A stretch of DNA of 64,000 nucleotides from Vanilla planifolia (lineage: Eukaryota; Streptophyta; Magnoliopsida; Asparagales; Orchidaceae). The notes beneath the pieces were generated by a model that did not search any database, was not told the origin of the DNA, and was given only the letters and a program-made list of their open reading frames with translations. Shown piece by piece: positions 27,601-40,250 of the stretch (positions within the stretch are counted from its first letter, which is position 1; each line of letters begins with the position of its first letter). Location of the stretch: contig JAIUJO010000142.1 of the NCBI GenBank assembly GCA_023846275.1, positions 399,106-463,105 on the forward strand. The letters run 5' to 3'. The position numbers and the translations under genes are program-made.

Positions 27601-28559
27601 ATAGTGAAATATATTATATAATACTATGTCAGATGTCATCTCTGTGCTAGATTAACAATTACTTTTGTAAGCGAATTAATTAGAAGTCAAGTACTTATCC
27701 TAACTACATTAGAAATCTAATTTTCATAGACTAAACATATTCTTAATTGTTTTAAATATTCTCTTTCATTGACTTCTAATTTTTTCTAGAATATTGTGTA
27801 AAACATTAGTTGCTTATAATATGCCTTACATAAGGCTTACAATTTTGTCAACATATATCTCACCTTTTTGTTTTTGCAATCAAAATGTTTCCTGAATAGG
27901 TAGAATATTCAGTTTTATTGTAGAAAACCTCATTTTGAATTAACTTTAATTTAACATCTCTACCTAAAAATATTTTTCTTTTAATCATCCTCATGTCCCC
28001 AAGCTAGCGTGAGGCAATATATTCTTGCTGTCGATATGCCAAAATGACAAATGTAGTAAAGGTCTTTCTATTTGATATGGATATAACATATAACATTAAA
28101 AATATTAGGCTCCCTCTATGTTATATGTATAAAAAGTTTTTTCTCATTACTAAAACAATAGATGCTACTTTTATTTTTTTTATGGTGATGCAGTATCAAA
28201 AAATCATAATGCCATAATAATTTAGCCATTCAAATAATCTCAATGTCTGAATAGATTTATAATCAAATCAATTATTAATAAAATATTATATATTCATTTC
28301 AATAACAGGAACCAAAAATATGAAAACTTATGAATATTTTGATAGTATAGTTACATCAATAAGTAGATAGCAATTGGTGCTTAGAAACAAAGATAATGGA
28401 GGCTCTCTTTGCATAATATTCTTCAAATAAATAAATTCATAAGCAATCTAATAGGGAAACTTAGTTATAATAGAATCTACTCAAGTGGTGTTTGTGAAAT
28501 TATGCATCGAAACAAAGTGGTAGATCTAGAAGGCATAAAAGACTTTGGAAAAGTAAAAT
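23066..28559. other. left-arm DNA, no intact gene
   Basis: Old repeat DNA that pairs in inverted form with about 44400-49300. Best-kept blocks are 23851-24070 with 48470-48690 and 25100-25340 with 47080-47330. The open frames at 23851-24066, 24293-24517 and 25631-25816 are not maintained in their right-arm partners. A USE-like AGTCTTACATTG lies at 25415-25426. I see no protein family in this stretch. Confidence 0.55.
24607..24682. repeat. (TA)38 microsatellite
   Basis: A perfect run of 38 TA units. The inverted partner near 47900-47960 has only a short TTGTAATATATAATG, so the expansion happened in this arm after the duplication, from a seed of two or three TA units. Confidence 0.97.
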
Positions 28560-29530
28560 TGGTAGAAAAACAAAGATCCTAGAATGAAAAATTTTATTGA
28601 TTTCTACTTAAGCATTATTTTAGTGGGAATGTTGATTGAACTTTGTTCATCAAGTGTTGCTTTTAGTCCAACATTATTTAGACAATACCATATTTGGTGG
28701 GCATGTAAGTGAAGGATCTGAGATGAACACAATCTATGATGTTTCTTATTTTCTTTTATGCAAGTTAAGTAGAATGAGAAAGGTGTCCTTAATCTTCAAT
28801 AAAGTATATAAATGAGATGTTAAAACTAAAAAAATAAGGAAATAGGGTAATCAAAGGAATTAGCATATAATGAAAATCACCTTAGAGATGTAATTTTACA
28901 TGACCTCTCTTTTGGAGTACAAACCAATACCTCTTTGCAAAAGAAATTATATATGGTGCATCTATTTGAAAATTTGTAGCTCAAAATACATGTGAAGCAT
29001 TGAGGTAAGGATTTTTTTGCCATGCTACATGGTTTTAACTTATTTGTGAGAGTGAATGTTTTAGAATTAATAGACATTCCAAGGGACCACATTATTATGA
29101 TAAAAAGTTGTTGCTAAAAAATTAAAAGTAAATGATAGAGTGGTTACCATTTAAAATAAGGGAAAGATAGTGGTAAAGAAATATAATCAAGGATCACAAA
29201 ACTTGGAAGGAATACTTGAAGCATTGGTAAGGTTGAAGGAAACAATTTCATTTTTACAGTTTTCTTAAAACAAGTTATTTAAACTATACCGAGTGGATGT
29301 GAAGAGCATCTTCTGAAACGTTGTTATGTAGAAGAAAGTGTATGTAGGATAGTTTGCTTGCATTCAACAATTTCTTCATCAAAATCATGTGCATAAGGTA
29401 GTAAAAGAATATATGAATTGTAGTAAGAACAAAGATCTTGTTATGAACATACTTAATAGATTTCTAATCAAATATTATTTTGGGATTTGAATGTAGATAG
29501 GACTTTGTTCATCATTAATTCTAAACTGGT
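28560..29530 (+). pseudogene. rearranged copia reverse-transcriptase remnant, left arm
   Basis: Two partial RT pieces lie in an order that no working element would have. The first (28590-28760) resembles the FL...GF....D.TLFIK region and the stretch after it. The second (28870-29530) starts further upstream in the RT: around 29230-29330 it reads, across frames, L-E-A-L-V-R, K-L-F-K-L-Y-R-V-D-V-K-S-I-F and K-K-V-Y-V, matching LEA.R......KL.QMDVK.AFL.G.L.EEVYV, then N-H-V-H-K-V-V-K, and again D-R-T-L-F-I at about 29495. Stops and frameshifts are dense. The same two-piece order is found on the minus strand at 43310-44400, so the rearrangement came before the inverted duplication. The rest of RT and the RNase H, present in the right arm, are deleted here at about 29510-29530. 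Confidence 0.7.
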
Positions 29531-30870
29531 GCGTTAATTAGTTCCAATACTACCTTGACTTTAAAATATCAAGCAAATGTTTTCTTGCACCACATTCAAT
29601 TACATAATCATAAACTTAGATGGTAAGTCATCATAAAACAAAATAAGATATTAGTCTTATAAGCAATTCCCTATGATATTGTGATGTTATTGGCCTAATT
29701 AAGTAACATAATAATTTATGATCTAGCTTTGCATGTAGATATGATATCTAAAACAACATTGGATGGATATTAATGTCAAATGAACAAGTCAATTAATTAA
29801 ATATATGGATACAATAATGTGTAGAAAAAGAAAGGAAGGGATTTTGGCTTGGTCAAGAAACTAAGTGTTTTTTGTTGTAAAACATGTGAGGAAAAATCAA
29901 TAATAGTAGAGAGTTGAGTTGTGTGTTTATTAATGTTTTTATTCCAAAAGATAGAAAAAAAATTTTGAACTTAAAATAAATATTTTTTATAAAACATATA
30001 TGAAAAAAATAAAATTACTCAATAATAAAAAAATACATAAAAGATTTTTAAGTGGTTTGACTAAAACCTTTCCTTACATCCACCCAAAATCCCTGATCAG
30101 ACTTTTACTAATCTCCCCCTTTTGTCGAAGCTAGTAGGGTTAAAACAAATATATATCAGTGCTCCAATGAGATACCAAAATCTGGGAACTTTAGGCAAAA
30201 TGAAAAAATTTGAAACATTATTTTTTTTGCTTACAAAAATCTCTACACCTTTAACTTTTTAAACTAGAGTAGTACAACTAACAAATGAAGAGATTTTATT
30301 AGGAAATATAAAAATTATTATGAAGGAAATTAAGAGAAATCGAGACCAATTAAGATTCATAGCTCTTATAATTATGTAGAAATGCATTCCTCATAGTTTA
30401 TACTTCACTTGGACTTGTATGAAAATTTTCATGTTCAATTCAATAGTTTTAAGATTTTGTAAGTGATCCCTACTTATAATTAAAATAAAAGTCTCCAAAA
30501 AAAATCACATGACTATTACGATCTATTTAACTATTCATAAATATGAGTGTGATCTAGACTTCTGAATCGCAAAAATGCATGATCATTTTGTACAGAAATC
30601 TCATGTTTGGTAATTTCTTTTTTTTTGTCTCACATTAAAAAATAGTTGAATTATTTTTTGCTAATAATACATTGATCACATTACAATTAGCCTAAAGGGT
30701 TGGACATCCCTAGGTTTTTTCAAGAAGTCATGGCCCTAGTCATTAGTGGGCATGTGTGGATAAAACTTGGCTAGATTTTCCAAAATATATTAAAGAGTCT
30801 GCCATGTCTCATTTTACCTAAGCCTGTTCATAAGTAAACAAAAAATTAACCCAAGTGACTGCAATAAAAG
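29531..30870. other. inner left arm with element-end sequences
   Basis: Pairs in inverted form with about 40850-42360. On the minus strand, GACAAAAGGGGGAGA (30112-30127 on the plus strand) resembles the polypurine tract before the 3' LTR of SIRE-like copia elements; its partner is the PPT-like tract at 41844-41859. No reading frame is kept. Confidence 0.5.
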
Positions 30871-32523
30871 CCTGTTCAACAATATAATTATTATGTTAAA
30901 TGGCCATGTAATTATTTTATCTATAAGCATATTTAATTCAATACCTTGTGTGAACATGATTTCAATTCTCGTTGGTTTAACATTAAACCTATGGTTGATT
31001 AAACTATTTACATTTTGACTATTCAATAATATTTATCCATATGTTTCGCTATCTACTCTTACAAATAGAGGTTGAGATTTCATGCTAAAGCAATGCCCTT
31101 TATCATAAGTAGGATGAAAATAAACTTATTAGCCATATGACTATCAAGTGATTGGTTTAATAATTCTAACCAAAAGTACTATATAAAAGACATGCTCTAG
31201 ATGGGAAATTACTATATTAGGAGCTTTAGATTGGTTAATTTTTTTATCAACCCAAGAATCAAATGATTAAGCTCTATAATAGATTGATCTACAAGATTTT
31301 TATCAACAAGATTTTTATCTACAATATTTAAAACATTTAATAAAAAATAAATAAATAGTATAATGATTTTTTTATCACCAAATATTGTGTAAGAACCAAG
31401 CATTCAACATAACTAATATAAGAAATAATAAAATTTCAAAATAATTAAAATTTTGTCTATAAATAGACATCTCAGTTCTTTTATTTTATTATATCACCTA
31501 CTATGATCCATTATTGTATGCTTATGTATTACCTAATTTTTATGCACACTTTCGCTATCTAAATCATCTTCTAGTTCAATCTATATATTTAAACATATTT
31601 TTCACTCTTGTGAATCATGTAGTAATAGTTGTCATAAATCTCTTTTTATAGTAATTAGTTTTGACAAGACTCATATGCACTATCTACGTCCAACTAAATC
31701 AATTTTATAGGGGAAGTAATGGTCTTCTTTTGTTTCAAACATAAACCATTTATTTAAAATTTTGTGTAGTTATCTTACAAAATTTTATTGTTTAAAATAA
31801 ATTAAAAGATTGCACATTTTCCTTTCAAATTTAATATGCTTTATACGATGAAAATATTTTTTATAAAAAAGTTGTACACAACTTTCAACATTTTAAGTAC
31901 TGTATTATCATGATTGTTTTATTTCTGTTCGTAATTTTGAACATTTTTAATTTGTAAAATTTATCATGTTTAATTTGTAATATCATGAAAAAAGTTTATA
32001 TTATGTTGTGTCAATAACTCATTTATTTCATTATAATTATTATCTTTTTTAAAATATTTACATTTTTGGTGTTGGTAAAATTTTTATTTTGAGTTAATTA
32101 TGTATTTTTAATTTTTTTTTAAATCTAACACTTTTTAATTTTATAGTAACTAATTTGTGATACTATCATTAGTGGATAAGCTCTTTCATTGTATATTGTA
32201 TTTAATATTTACCTTTGTTAAATAATCAAATTTGCATTTCATACTTTCATACATGGTTAATGTCTTGTATTCTTTCGTTTTGTTATTTAGCTATATGATT
32301 TAAATTAATTTTTATTATGTTACACTTTTTCTAACAATAATACTACATTTTTTTGTTTATTGAATGTTAAAATTAATTTTTAAAATATAAATATTTTTAT
32401 GGTTTAGTTGATATTTAATAGAACTATCCTTCACTAAAAAAATTCTTTCATTGTACATGTTTTAATATCTACTAATCTTATATAAAACAAATTACTATTT
32501 CACTATTTGTAAATAGTTGTAAG
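30871..32523. other. spacer DNA left of the solo LTR, nothing recognised
   Basis: AT-rich, with T runs dominating the plus strand after about 31700. A short direct repeat of GATTTTTATC(A/T)ACAA occurs at about 31290-31325. I see no gene and no match to the right arm here. Confidence 0.5.
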
Positions 32524-32528
32524 AGTTT
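32524..32528. repeat. left target-site duplication of solo LTR (AGTTT)
   Basis: AGTTT immediately before the TG terminus, repeated exactly at 35461-35465 after the CA terminus. Five bases is the usual duplication length for LTR retrotransposon integration. Confidence 0.9.
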
Positions 32529-34403
32529 TGTTATACCCGGTAAAATATTATATGTTTAATCTTCAATAATTCAATTGTGGCTTGGATGATTTCAGATCGA
32601 CAGTAGGATGAGCCAGGAGCTCAATTAGAGGCTTTTGGAATTTCTGAAATTTTCTGGGGATTTTTCGGAGCACTGAGATTTTTTTTTTAAAACCAGAATT
32701 TGGTTTTTTTTTTTTTACCGCGCGTGAACCGGACCGGAGCCGTTCTGCGAAGGCGGGGCGGTTTGCCGAGGTGCGTTTGGATAAGCCGCGGATAAGCGGA
32801 TCGGACGGGCGAGATCAGCGGTGGAGATTAACCGGCTGATCGGGTGTTAAGCGGCGTTTTTGGAAGGTCAACCGGTGCTTAATGGGTCTTAACGGGTTAT
32901 TACCGGTTTAAGCTGGGTATTTAACCTAAATTGTTCGGCTGTTAGGGTTTCGAACGGCGGCTAGAGGCGAAGTGTTCGCGGCGAACGGCGATACTTTCCG
33001 GCAGCCTTCCAAGGGGCTTTTGGTAACCGGAGGTTCGCGGGACAGAGGCGAGCATTTTGGTACCGGTTTCGTTCGGCGAGGAGCTACGGTTGATCGCGTG
33101 CGAGCTTCACCGTCGCCGACGAGCAAAGGTAGGGAATTCAGATTTAAATCAGTTATTTAGCAAATTAAAAATATGGATTATTTTGCAAATAGCTACTTGA
33201 GCATGCGGATATGGGTTTTTGGAATTGATTAATGCAATTTATTGATTTTAGCATTTTAGGGTTTTTTTTTATGAAGAAGAATATATATATATTCCGCCGA
33301 ATTGGAATTTCTGTGCATAGAAGCATGCCTTAGGTTTTGATATTATCATATTGCCATTATTCAGGTTATCTGAATGCTAGAATGATTTTAATTTCATGAA
33401 TTGGCATAGTCGGATCGGACAACACTTCGGCGAAAATTTTTGAATGGAGATCTAGCTTCGCGACTTGATTATATGGAATTTTTAGGCTAGTACGAGCTTT
33501 AGGCTAGTGTCCCCTTGCGTTCGGTCGCCGAAAATCGACGGGGGAAACGGAGATTTCCGGAAAGTCGACGGTTAGGATTTCGCGGGCGACGGGCGAAGGA
33601 AGGGGATGAATTAGGGCTAATTAGGGATTAGTCTGATTATTAAGTGAATAATTATATTAATTATTAATATTTATATGTTAAGCGTCGGCCCGAATTCGGA
33701 TTATTAACTTCGGCCGGCGAGGTTCTCGGCTCAGCGCGTAAGGGTTCCGAACCGGCGACGAGAACCGGTTCAGGGGAAGTGCGGCGCGGATGAGAGAGAA
33801 GCGGAAGAAAAAAAATTAATTCGGAAATTAATCCGAATTTTTGGAATAATTTTATACAGATTTTAAATTCGGAAATTTATTCCGAATTTCGGAAAATGGA
33901 TAAAGGGCGGAAATTGATTTTGGAATTTAAAATTTCCTGAAGTGAGGAAGAGGTGATTTTTGGAAATCACGTAGCCAAGTCGAAATTGACTGTTGGAAAT
34001 TACCCATAAATTCAGTGCAGCTGGATTAGTTGGAAGGAAGTGTGACACTTGGGTGCTACCAGAATAGTCAGAATTTTGGTACAGTTTGTGTTGCTTGGAT
34101 GGCAATGACATGGATTGAGTCAGTTTACTCAGTGTTGGCATATTTCATGGATTGGCATATTAGACCGGACTACTATAGGCCCTATATGATGTTTTAGGGT
34201 AGTTGTGGTAGGTAACTATGCTGTACAGACTTAGCTTCCATAGTATACATGTGGACTGGTATGCGCCTTGTTGTATCTGGACACATGTTGTCAAATCTTG
34301 GAGTTAGAGCTTGGCAATGACTGTAGGGGCATGAGCTTCTATGGAAATTATTGGGAGAGGACTTCTTGGGACGGTGGCTGAGTCGATCTCTTCTGGTCCA
34401 TGA

Positions 34404-34509
34404 GTGTAGGCCTGCGCGCCTGAGGGTGGCAGGGGTGTCTCGCCGTGGCTAACCAAGTGTGTAGGCCTGCGTGCCTGAGGGTGGCAGGGGTGTCTCACGT
34501 TGGCTAGAG
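34404..34509. repeat. two 55-bp tandem copies inside the solo LTR
   Basis: Copies begin at 34404 and 34459, each starting GTGTAGGCCTGCG.GCCTGA and ending GTGGCTA or GTTGGCTA. They differ at only a few positions, which indicates a duplication within the LTR. CpG sites in one copy are TpG or CpA in the other (GCGCGCC versus GCGTGCC). Confidence 0.85.
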
Positions 34510-35430
34510 ATTTATGGCGCTGGTTCTGTCTATAGTCTCCAGGAGATTGATTGACGAGAGACGCTGCGGTGTCGGGTGCCATGTGTGCGCAGAGATGGGC
34601 GTGTCCCGCTGGCATGCTGCCTGGGAGCACAGAGGAGAGCTACTCTGGTGTGACTGGGGGTGACTGTGGTTGGTCAGAGTCTGGGACTGAGAGTGCTTTT
34701 CCACCCTACATTGTTATGCTGTATTTCTATACTCTTGCTATTATCCTTCTCTTGCATGAGAGTTATTTTTTACTAGCTGTCTTTCCTACTAGGCGTAGCT
34801 CATTCCTTTATTATCTATATTTTTCCAGTGGCTCGACAGACTTGACGCCACCCAGCTTTAGGTGGGATCGTGATCAGTAGGCTAGTGGAGGAGATCTGAT
34901 CTGTGATTTTTTGAGATATTCTGGTTAGTTGATTGTTGCTGTTGGATGTATTCAGTGAGACTGTTATTCTTATGTCTTGTATTATGTGAGGGTGATTCTG
35001 ACTCATGTACTCGGATGGATGATGTGGTATTTGATGGACTGTGATTTTTCATATGAGTTACATTTTTATACACTATCTTATTTTCTATCATGACGGTATG
35101 GTGTGTGGACCGCCATTTCATATCGGTGGATGTTATATATTTTTTTTGTTGATGGTGAGGTCATTACATGACTATGAAACTTAACCATGGGGGTTCAGAC
35201 TTCTATTAGATCGGTTCTCCTACCAGTATGGGTTAGGAGTATTGGGTCTAGTAGGAGTAACATTGCGCGAGTTCATCAGTTAATTCAGGAGTCATGAACC
35301 TGATTTGACGGTGTGCCCGGGAGATGAGATCCACATAGTTAAGGAAAGTAGGTGTGTAATGATGTGTTATATCCTATGTTTTTTGTAGGCTACTCAGGTT
35401 GGTATGGGACGATCTGAGCTGTCTATATGT

Positions 35431-35448
35431 AAAAAAAAAAAAAAAAAA
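35431..35448. repeat. A18 homopolymer near the LTR 3' end
   Basis: Eighteen consecutive A residues just before TGGGGTGTAACA, the end of the solo LTR. It is a slippage-prone internal tract of the LTR and not a poly(A) tail, since it lies inside the TG...CA termini. Confidence 0.85.
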
Positions 35449-35460
35449 TGGGGTGTAACA

Positions 35461-35465
35461 AGTTT
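35461..35465. repeat. right target-site duplication of solo LTR (AGTTT)
   Basis: Exact copy of 32524-32528, placed directly after the CA terminus. Confidence 0.9.
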
Positions 35466-38293
35466 TACCTTTTTTTATTACCATGTTAGCATTAAATATC
35501 TATATTTTTAATTCTATTTTAATTTCTTTAGAAATGATTACACTTAGGTATGAACCTTTTAAAATATCTTTATCATAATTATTTTAGAAATTTAAAATCT
35601 TTTTTTTTGTTTTTTTCTTAAATTAGCAGTATACTTTCAGGCAATTTTTAAGATCATTTGTCTAATAGAATAAAAATTAGAAATGATTAATTTGAAATAT
35701 AACATTTTAGCTCTACATATTTTTACTTACATTACAAAGCATTGTTTTCATTCATTGTTGTGATGTTTTACATTATATCCTATAAATTGGAAAAGTCTAG
35801 TTGCGAAAAAAATTCTTGATATATAATGTCAATGAGTTGGAAAATTTAAAAGTTTTATCGCAACGAATGTTTTTTTGCAAAAGTTTGAATAATTATTTAG
35901 CAATAAAGATATTAACTTTTAATTACATATATCATTAGTTAATTCATTATAACTTTAAAAAGATATTTTTTAGGTTCTTATTAATTTGACATATTTGCTA
36001 TTTTACATTCATTAAAAAACTTAAAAGAAGTTTAGTTATTTTAATAATATCTCAACATCATTTTATTTTGGTTACTTCGATAAAGCTAATTTTTATTCTC
36101 AAATCACCAATGAAGCTATATAATTACATGTAATCAATAAGATTTTAATTTTTTTAATTTTCCAAATTTTTTACACTTTTAATATATTTTTACTATATTA
36201 CAATAATTTTTAAATTAGAGCTCTACAAGTGATCCTATAATGACAAGTTAGATAAATATTTAAGAAACATTAATTTTTCTATTTCAGTGATTGTTGTTTT
36301 ATAAAATTTTAGTACATACAAGTTTTTTTTTGTTAATTTAACAATTGATAAAGTATTTTTCGAATTTTTTGAACATTAATTTAAATTTTTTGAAATATTT
36401 ACAATTAATAACACATTTATCTTTAATTATGTTTTAAAATAAGCTTTAATGTACAAGTAATTTAACAATGAAATATGTTTTTATATTCTATCTTTTTTGT
36501 TTTTCCTTTTCAAAAATGGATATTTGTATAGTAATTTAAAAAAATATTTACATAATGAAATCATAAAAAATATTTATACCATTAAAAGTCATTTAAATAA
36601 TTATCACCAAATACTTAAAAAATGATGAAAAATTTTCCTAGTAATGTCAAATCACAAACCTATTAATGTAAATATTTTGAAATAATTAAGAGACATATGA
36701 TTACTAAAATAATTGAATAAATTAATGTTTGATGATTACATTCAATAAATCAAGTAGTCATAAGAAAAATTCAATAAAAAAATCTTCCTAAATAAACAAA
36801 TGAATAAATTTATTTATAATTTTTAAAAATTTAGGCATAATGATTATTTGATATTTTCGAAAAGATAAAAAAATTGCAATTTAATATTTTGGATAAATAT
36901 AAAATATTGAAAATATAGGAAGCTAATATCAATAAATCATAACAAAGATTTGTCAGATTAATCACAAACTACTTTCCATTTAATGAGATAAAAGATAATA
37001 AAAGAAAAAAATCATAGTAAGCAATCTCTATACATTAAAAACAACATTATCAATATCTTAAAAAAATAATATACAATAATATACCTTTTATATAATAAGA
37101 ATTTAAATTTTATTTAAATAAAATCAAATTTTTTAAAAAGTGAAAATATAAAAGATTTCAAAATATTTATATATGCTCCAAAAGTCTAATTTTTTCTTCA
37201 TAATTTAATATTAAATTTTAAAAACTTAATGCATTCTTAACTAACAACATTTTACAAATAAGAGTCATAGATGTTAAAAAAATTGTCACATAAAAATAAA
37301 TAATTAAAAATATGACTTTTAGAAAATTATAAAATATAAAACTTAAAAAATGTACCATTATCCTAAAAATTATCTACAAATCATTCTACTATTTACAAAA
37401 ACAATAAATGAATTCCTAAAGAAATAAGTAACAAATACTTTCCATTGCTAATAAAAAATATCAAAAAATGATAAATTTATATAAGTTAATAATTCAACAA
37501 AAAAATAAATGAGATATAATTTATATGTATAATATTGTTTTCAAAACATGTTTTTCATATTGACTACTTAGAAATTTTGAAATATAAAAAAATTAATAAT
37601 ATTATCTGAGAAAACTTTTCCTATGTACTTTAATAAAAATAAACTTTGTAATTATAAAATAATACAATTTTTAATGAGAAATATAAAAATTAAAAAATTC
37701 ATTAAAAATAGTCAAATTTATTAATGTTTTCCTATTATTTCAAAATTATTTTATTTAAAATAATTTAAATATTAAAAATGCAGATAAAAAATTCTTATTG
37801 ATTCAAAATATTTAGATTGTGAGATGTAAGCCAAATCGTTTGAGAAATTAAACATGTGAGGGTAAATGTTATAACATTAATTAAATAATTCTAAGTTTTG
37901 TTAAATGATTCCAGTTAAAATAAAAATACCATGAGGATAAAAATTATTTAAATTATTGTTGAAAAGTTTGAATAAATTATATTATATGAAAAAATTATTG
38001 AAATTAATTATTTTGTACATAACTAAGATAAGAATTAAAGATAATTCTTCAACAAAGAGTTTTTCTATTGATACATTATAATAATTAAGTAGTCACTATC
38101 ACCAATATTTAAATATTTAAATAACTTGTTTAATCTAAATAGTAGTTAGCTTAAAGCGTGCTAACATATAAAACATATAAAAACATTTTATTTTTATAAT
38201 TGAATTATAATACATATAAAAATAATTGTGATAATTGAATATTTAATATGTAGAAAACTATTTATAACTTAATTATCAAAATTAAAACCTATA
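35466..38293. other. spacer DNA, AT-rich, no gene seen
   Basis: The plus strand is T-rich up to about 36520 and A-rich from there to about 38550, a sharp strand switch. I could not align the two halves convincingly to each other or to other parts of the window. No open frame of interest. Confidence 0.5.
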
Positions 38294-38526
38294 TGAAAAG
38301 TTAAATAAGTTTGAACAATAATTAGTTTATTTATAATAAAGTTATTAAAATGAAAAGTGTATAACACTTAAATAATTACTTTATTCTTGCAACAAATTGG
38401 TGTTGTCCTCCATTTGAAAAATTAAATAAGTTTCAAAAAAATAGTTTTTTTATAATAAAATTGTTAAAACCAAAAGTATATAACACTTAAATAAATAGTT
38501 TACAAATGACTTACAATTGGTACATC
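38294..38526. repeat. two ~121-bp tandem copies
   Basis: Copies begin TGAAAAGTTAAATAAGTTT at 38294 and TGAAAAATTAAATAAGTTT at 38415. Both continue with a TTTATAATAAA.TTGTTAAAA stretch and GTATATAACACTTAAATAA. Sequence around them is unrelated to the arms. Confidence 0.75.
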
Positions 38527-39129
38527 CATCTTATTAATAATAACAAGATTTGTTTTTTACCTACATTATTGTGAAATTTTGTAAAGTGTTTTATAAATTT
38601 AATGAATATCTTTAATACAACACCATTATCTAGTATCAAAGTGAAAGAATTTTAGGAATGTCTTAGGCCTTGTTTATATCAACCTTAAACCTGTGGAAGA
38701 ACACCTTTTTGAAAACATTTATAAATAATTTCAATTTTTTAAGTTGATGAAAAGTGTTTTTGGATTTTTAACTTTTTTCATTTTATAATTTCTTAATTTC
38801 AATGACTTCTATTTTTAGCTTTTATGTTAAATTTTGTCTTCCAAATATTTCAAATTTTCTAATCAAAGTGTTTTATTAATGCCTTGCTGAGCATAGTAAG
38901 GAATAAATATTATTTGAGTGAAGATAATAGCATAAATTGTGAATACAATTTGATAGCTCAACCTGTTAACTTTGGAGTCAAGGACAACGATATCTCTTGA
39001 GTGGCTAATCTACAAAGAATTTCATTTTAAATCTTTATGGTTTGCTTGTTAAATTTTTAATTTTTTTATAATTGTGGCTAATAAAACTACTAACCTTGTA
39101 TCTATATGTCAATTTAGTTTAAGTTATAT
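38527..39129. other. spacer DNA, no gene seen
   Basis: AT-rich sequence with no reading frame or repeat match that I can support. Confidence 0.45.
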
Positions 39130-40250
39130 TTCATTTGAAGGCATTTGTGTTTTTAAAAATTCTATAAATATTCAAATATTTTTTTATATATAACTTTTTT
39201 TTATTATTAAAAATATGTTTTTTCTTTAGCACACCCTAACTACTGAACCCAAAGGGCACCGGTGAAGTGACTCGTACAACTGGGGGCATGGGCCTCAGGC
39301 ATCTCCATGGGCAAAGAACTCGTGAAATCTAATTTTGGATAAGTGCAAATATTAGTCAAGTCATTTTACTATTGTAGTCTCTTGGTTAAGGATGAGTATT
39401 TGTAGTTTGGTGGATTACTTATCAACCAAGTTAGGAGAAACGAGTCCAGATAGGCTCATCATTTTTTTAAGGAAATCAGCTCAAGGAAGACTCATAGATG
39501 TGTGATGGAGATCAAGTGTATGACTTCTCAAGATCACAAAGGGTAGTAAACCTCAATCAGTTGATTATAATATGTAGTTAATGTATTATGAGGATGAAAT
39601 ACTTCAACTATTTAAAAATGAGGGATTAAATAAAAGTTATTACTAAATTTAAGATTTCTATACTGATGTGCATTTTTGCATTAGAATAGTCAAGAACATG
39701 GCCGTATTTGTGAAAAGTTAACTTTCTTTAGATGTTCATTCAGAATAGTTGATCGAATGGTTGAGAGTCTCTCCTCAAGCATGAATTGTTATCTTATTAT
39801 TAGAATTATCCATCTGATTTTCAAATTGAATGCTCTAGATCCTATTTCACTATGATTAGATTTTGACCTGTTATCATTTGAGATGATGCAATGATTACTG
39901 CTTCATTTTCTTAATCATATGGTATTGTACCAACTTCTCCATCTGCATCGATTGGATTTATGAAAACTAGATTTTTATATGAATTGAAACAAAGTTCAAA
40001 GTACAAGCAAAAAATTTTATACAATTTCTAGAGCTGTAGATTTTAATTTGTCTCTACATCTCCTTCCATTGTTCATGATCATTTTTGCCTTCATGGAAAC
40101 ATCTACTTTATTCATTAGTAATGCCTCTTGTTTTTAAAGAATTAAAAGTGTTGGAAATTTTGTAAGAAAAAATGGTAAAGTTTCATTTGAAATTGAAGTT
40201 CTATGGATGAAACAACAATTTTTAGATTATAGCATAGAATTTATGCAATT
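39130..40250 (+). repeat. direct repeat copy 1 at the inner right arm
   Basis: Diverged direct copy of 40610-41760. Shared landmarks in order are TAAATATTCAA.TATTTTTTATATATA, CCCAAAGGGC, GTAGTCTCTTGGTTAA, CGAGTC...TAG, TTGATTATAATATGTAGTT, a CATTCAGAATAGTTGATCGAATGGTTGAGAGT-like block and GAGCTGTAGATTTT.GT. The piece 39230-39310 is locally GC-rich. It contains no coherent coding frame. Confidence 0.7.

Larger units (their letters stand above)
11932..30870 (+). repeat. left arm of a giant imperfect inverted repeat
   Basis: Reading the plus strand from 11932, the same ordered landmarks occur on the minus strand from 64000 downwards. Pairs matched by eye: 12431-12446 with 63479-63495; 14272-14283 with 62431-62453; 15731-15775 with 60921-60970; 16380-16440 with 60250-60310; 17700-17740 with 58991-59032; 23851-24070 with 48470-48690; 25100-25340 with 47080-47330; 28560-29530 with 43310-44400; 30730-30860 with 40850-40975. 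Identity in these anchors varies from about four bases in five to over nine in ten. The inner homology fades near 30870. The outer end is set by the window edge of the partner arm. Confidence 0.88.
32529..35460. mobile_element. solo LTR of a Ty3/gypsy-type retrotransposon
   Basis: A 2932-base unit that starts TGTTATACCC and ends GGGTGTAACA. These ends are inverted repeats with nine of ten positions pairing, and the unit has a perfect 5-bp target duplication. There is no primer site, gag, pol or polypurine tract, so only one LTR remains, as expected after recombination between two LTRs. It is much richer in GC and CpG than the surrounding DNA, especially 32720-33140 and 33490-33800, and its ends are intact, so it is younger than its host DNA. 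LTRs near 3 kb with TGTTATACCC-like ends suggest a long-LTR gypsy lineage such as Tekay chromoviruses; that lineage call is tentative. The open frames inside (for example 34551-34880) have no support as genes. The element lies in the loop of the inverted repeat. Confidence 0.92.

Noticed and set aside
28877..29092. 71-codon minus-strand open frame
   Set aside because: It is antisense to the copia RT remnant and is not kept in the right arm.
34304..34880. Overlapping open frames of about 108 codons on both strands inside the solo LTR
   Set aside because: LTRs of this kind are non-coding; the frames exist because the LTR is GC-rich and has a tandem repeat.
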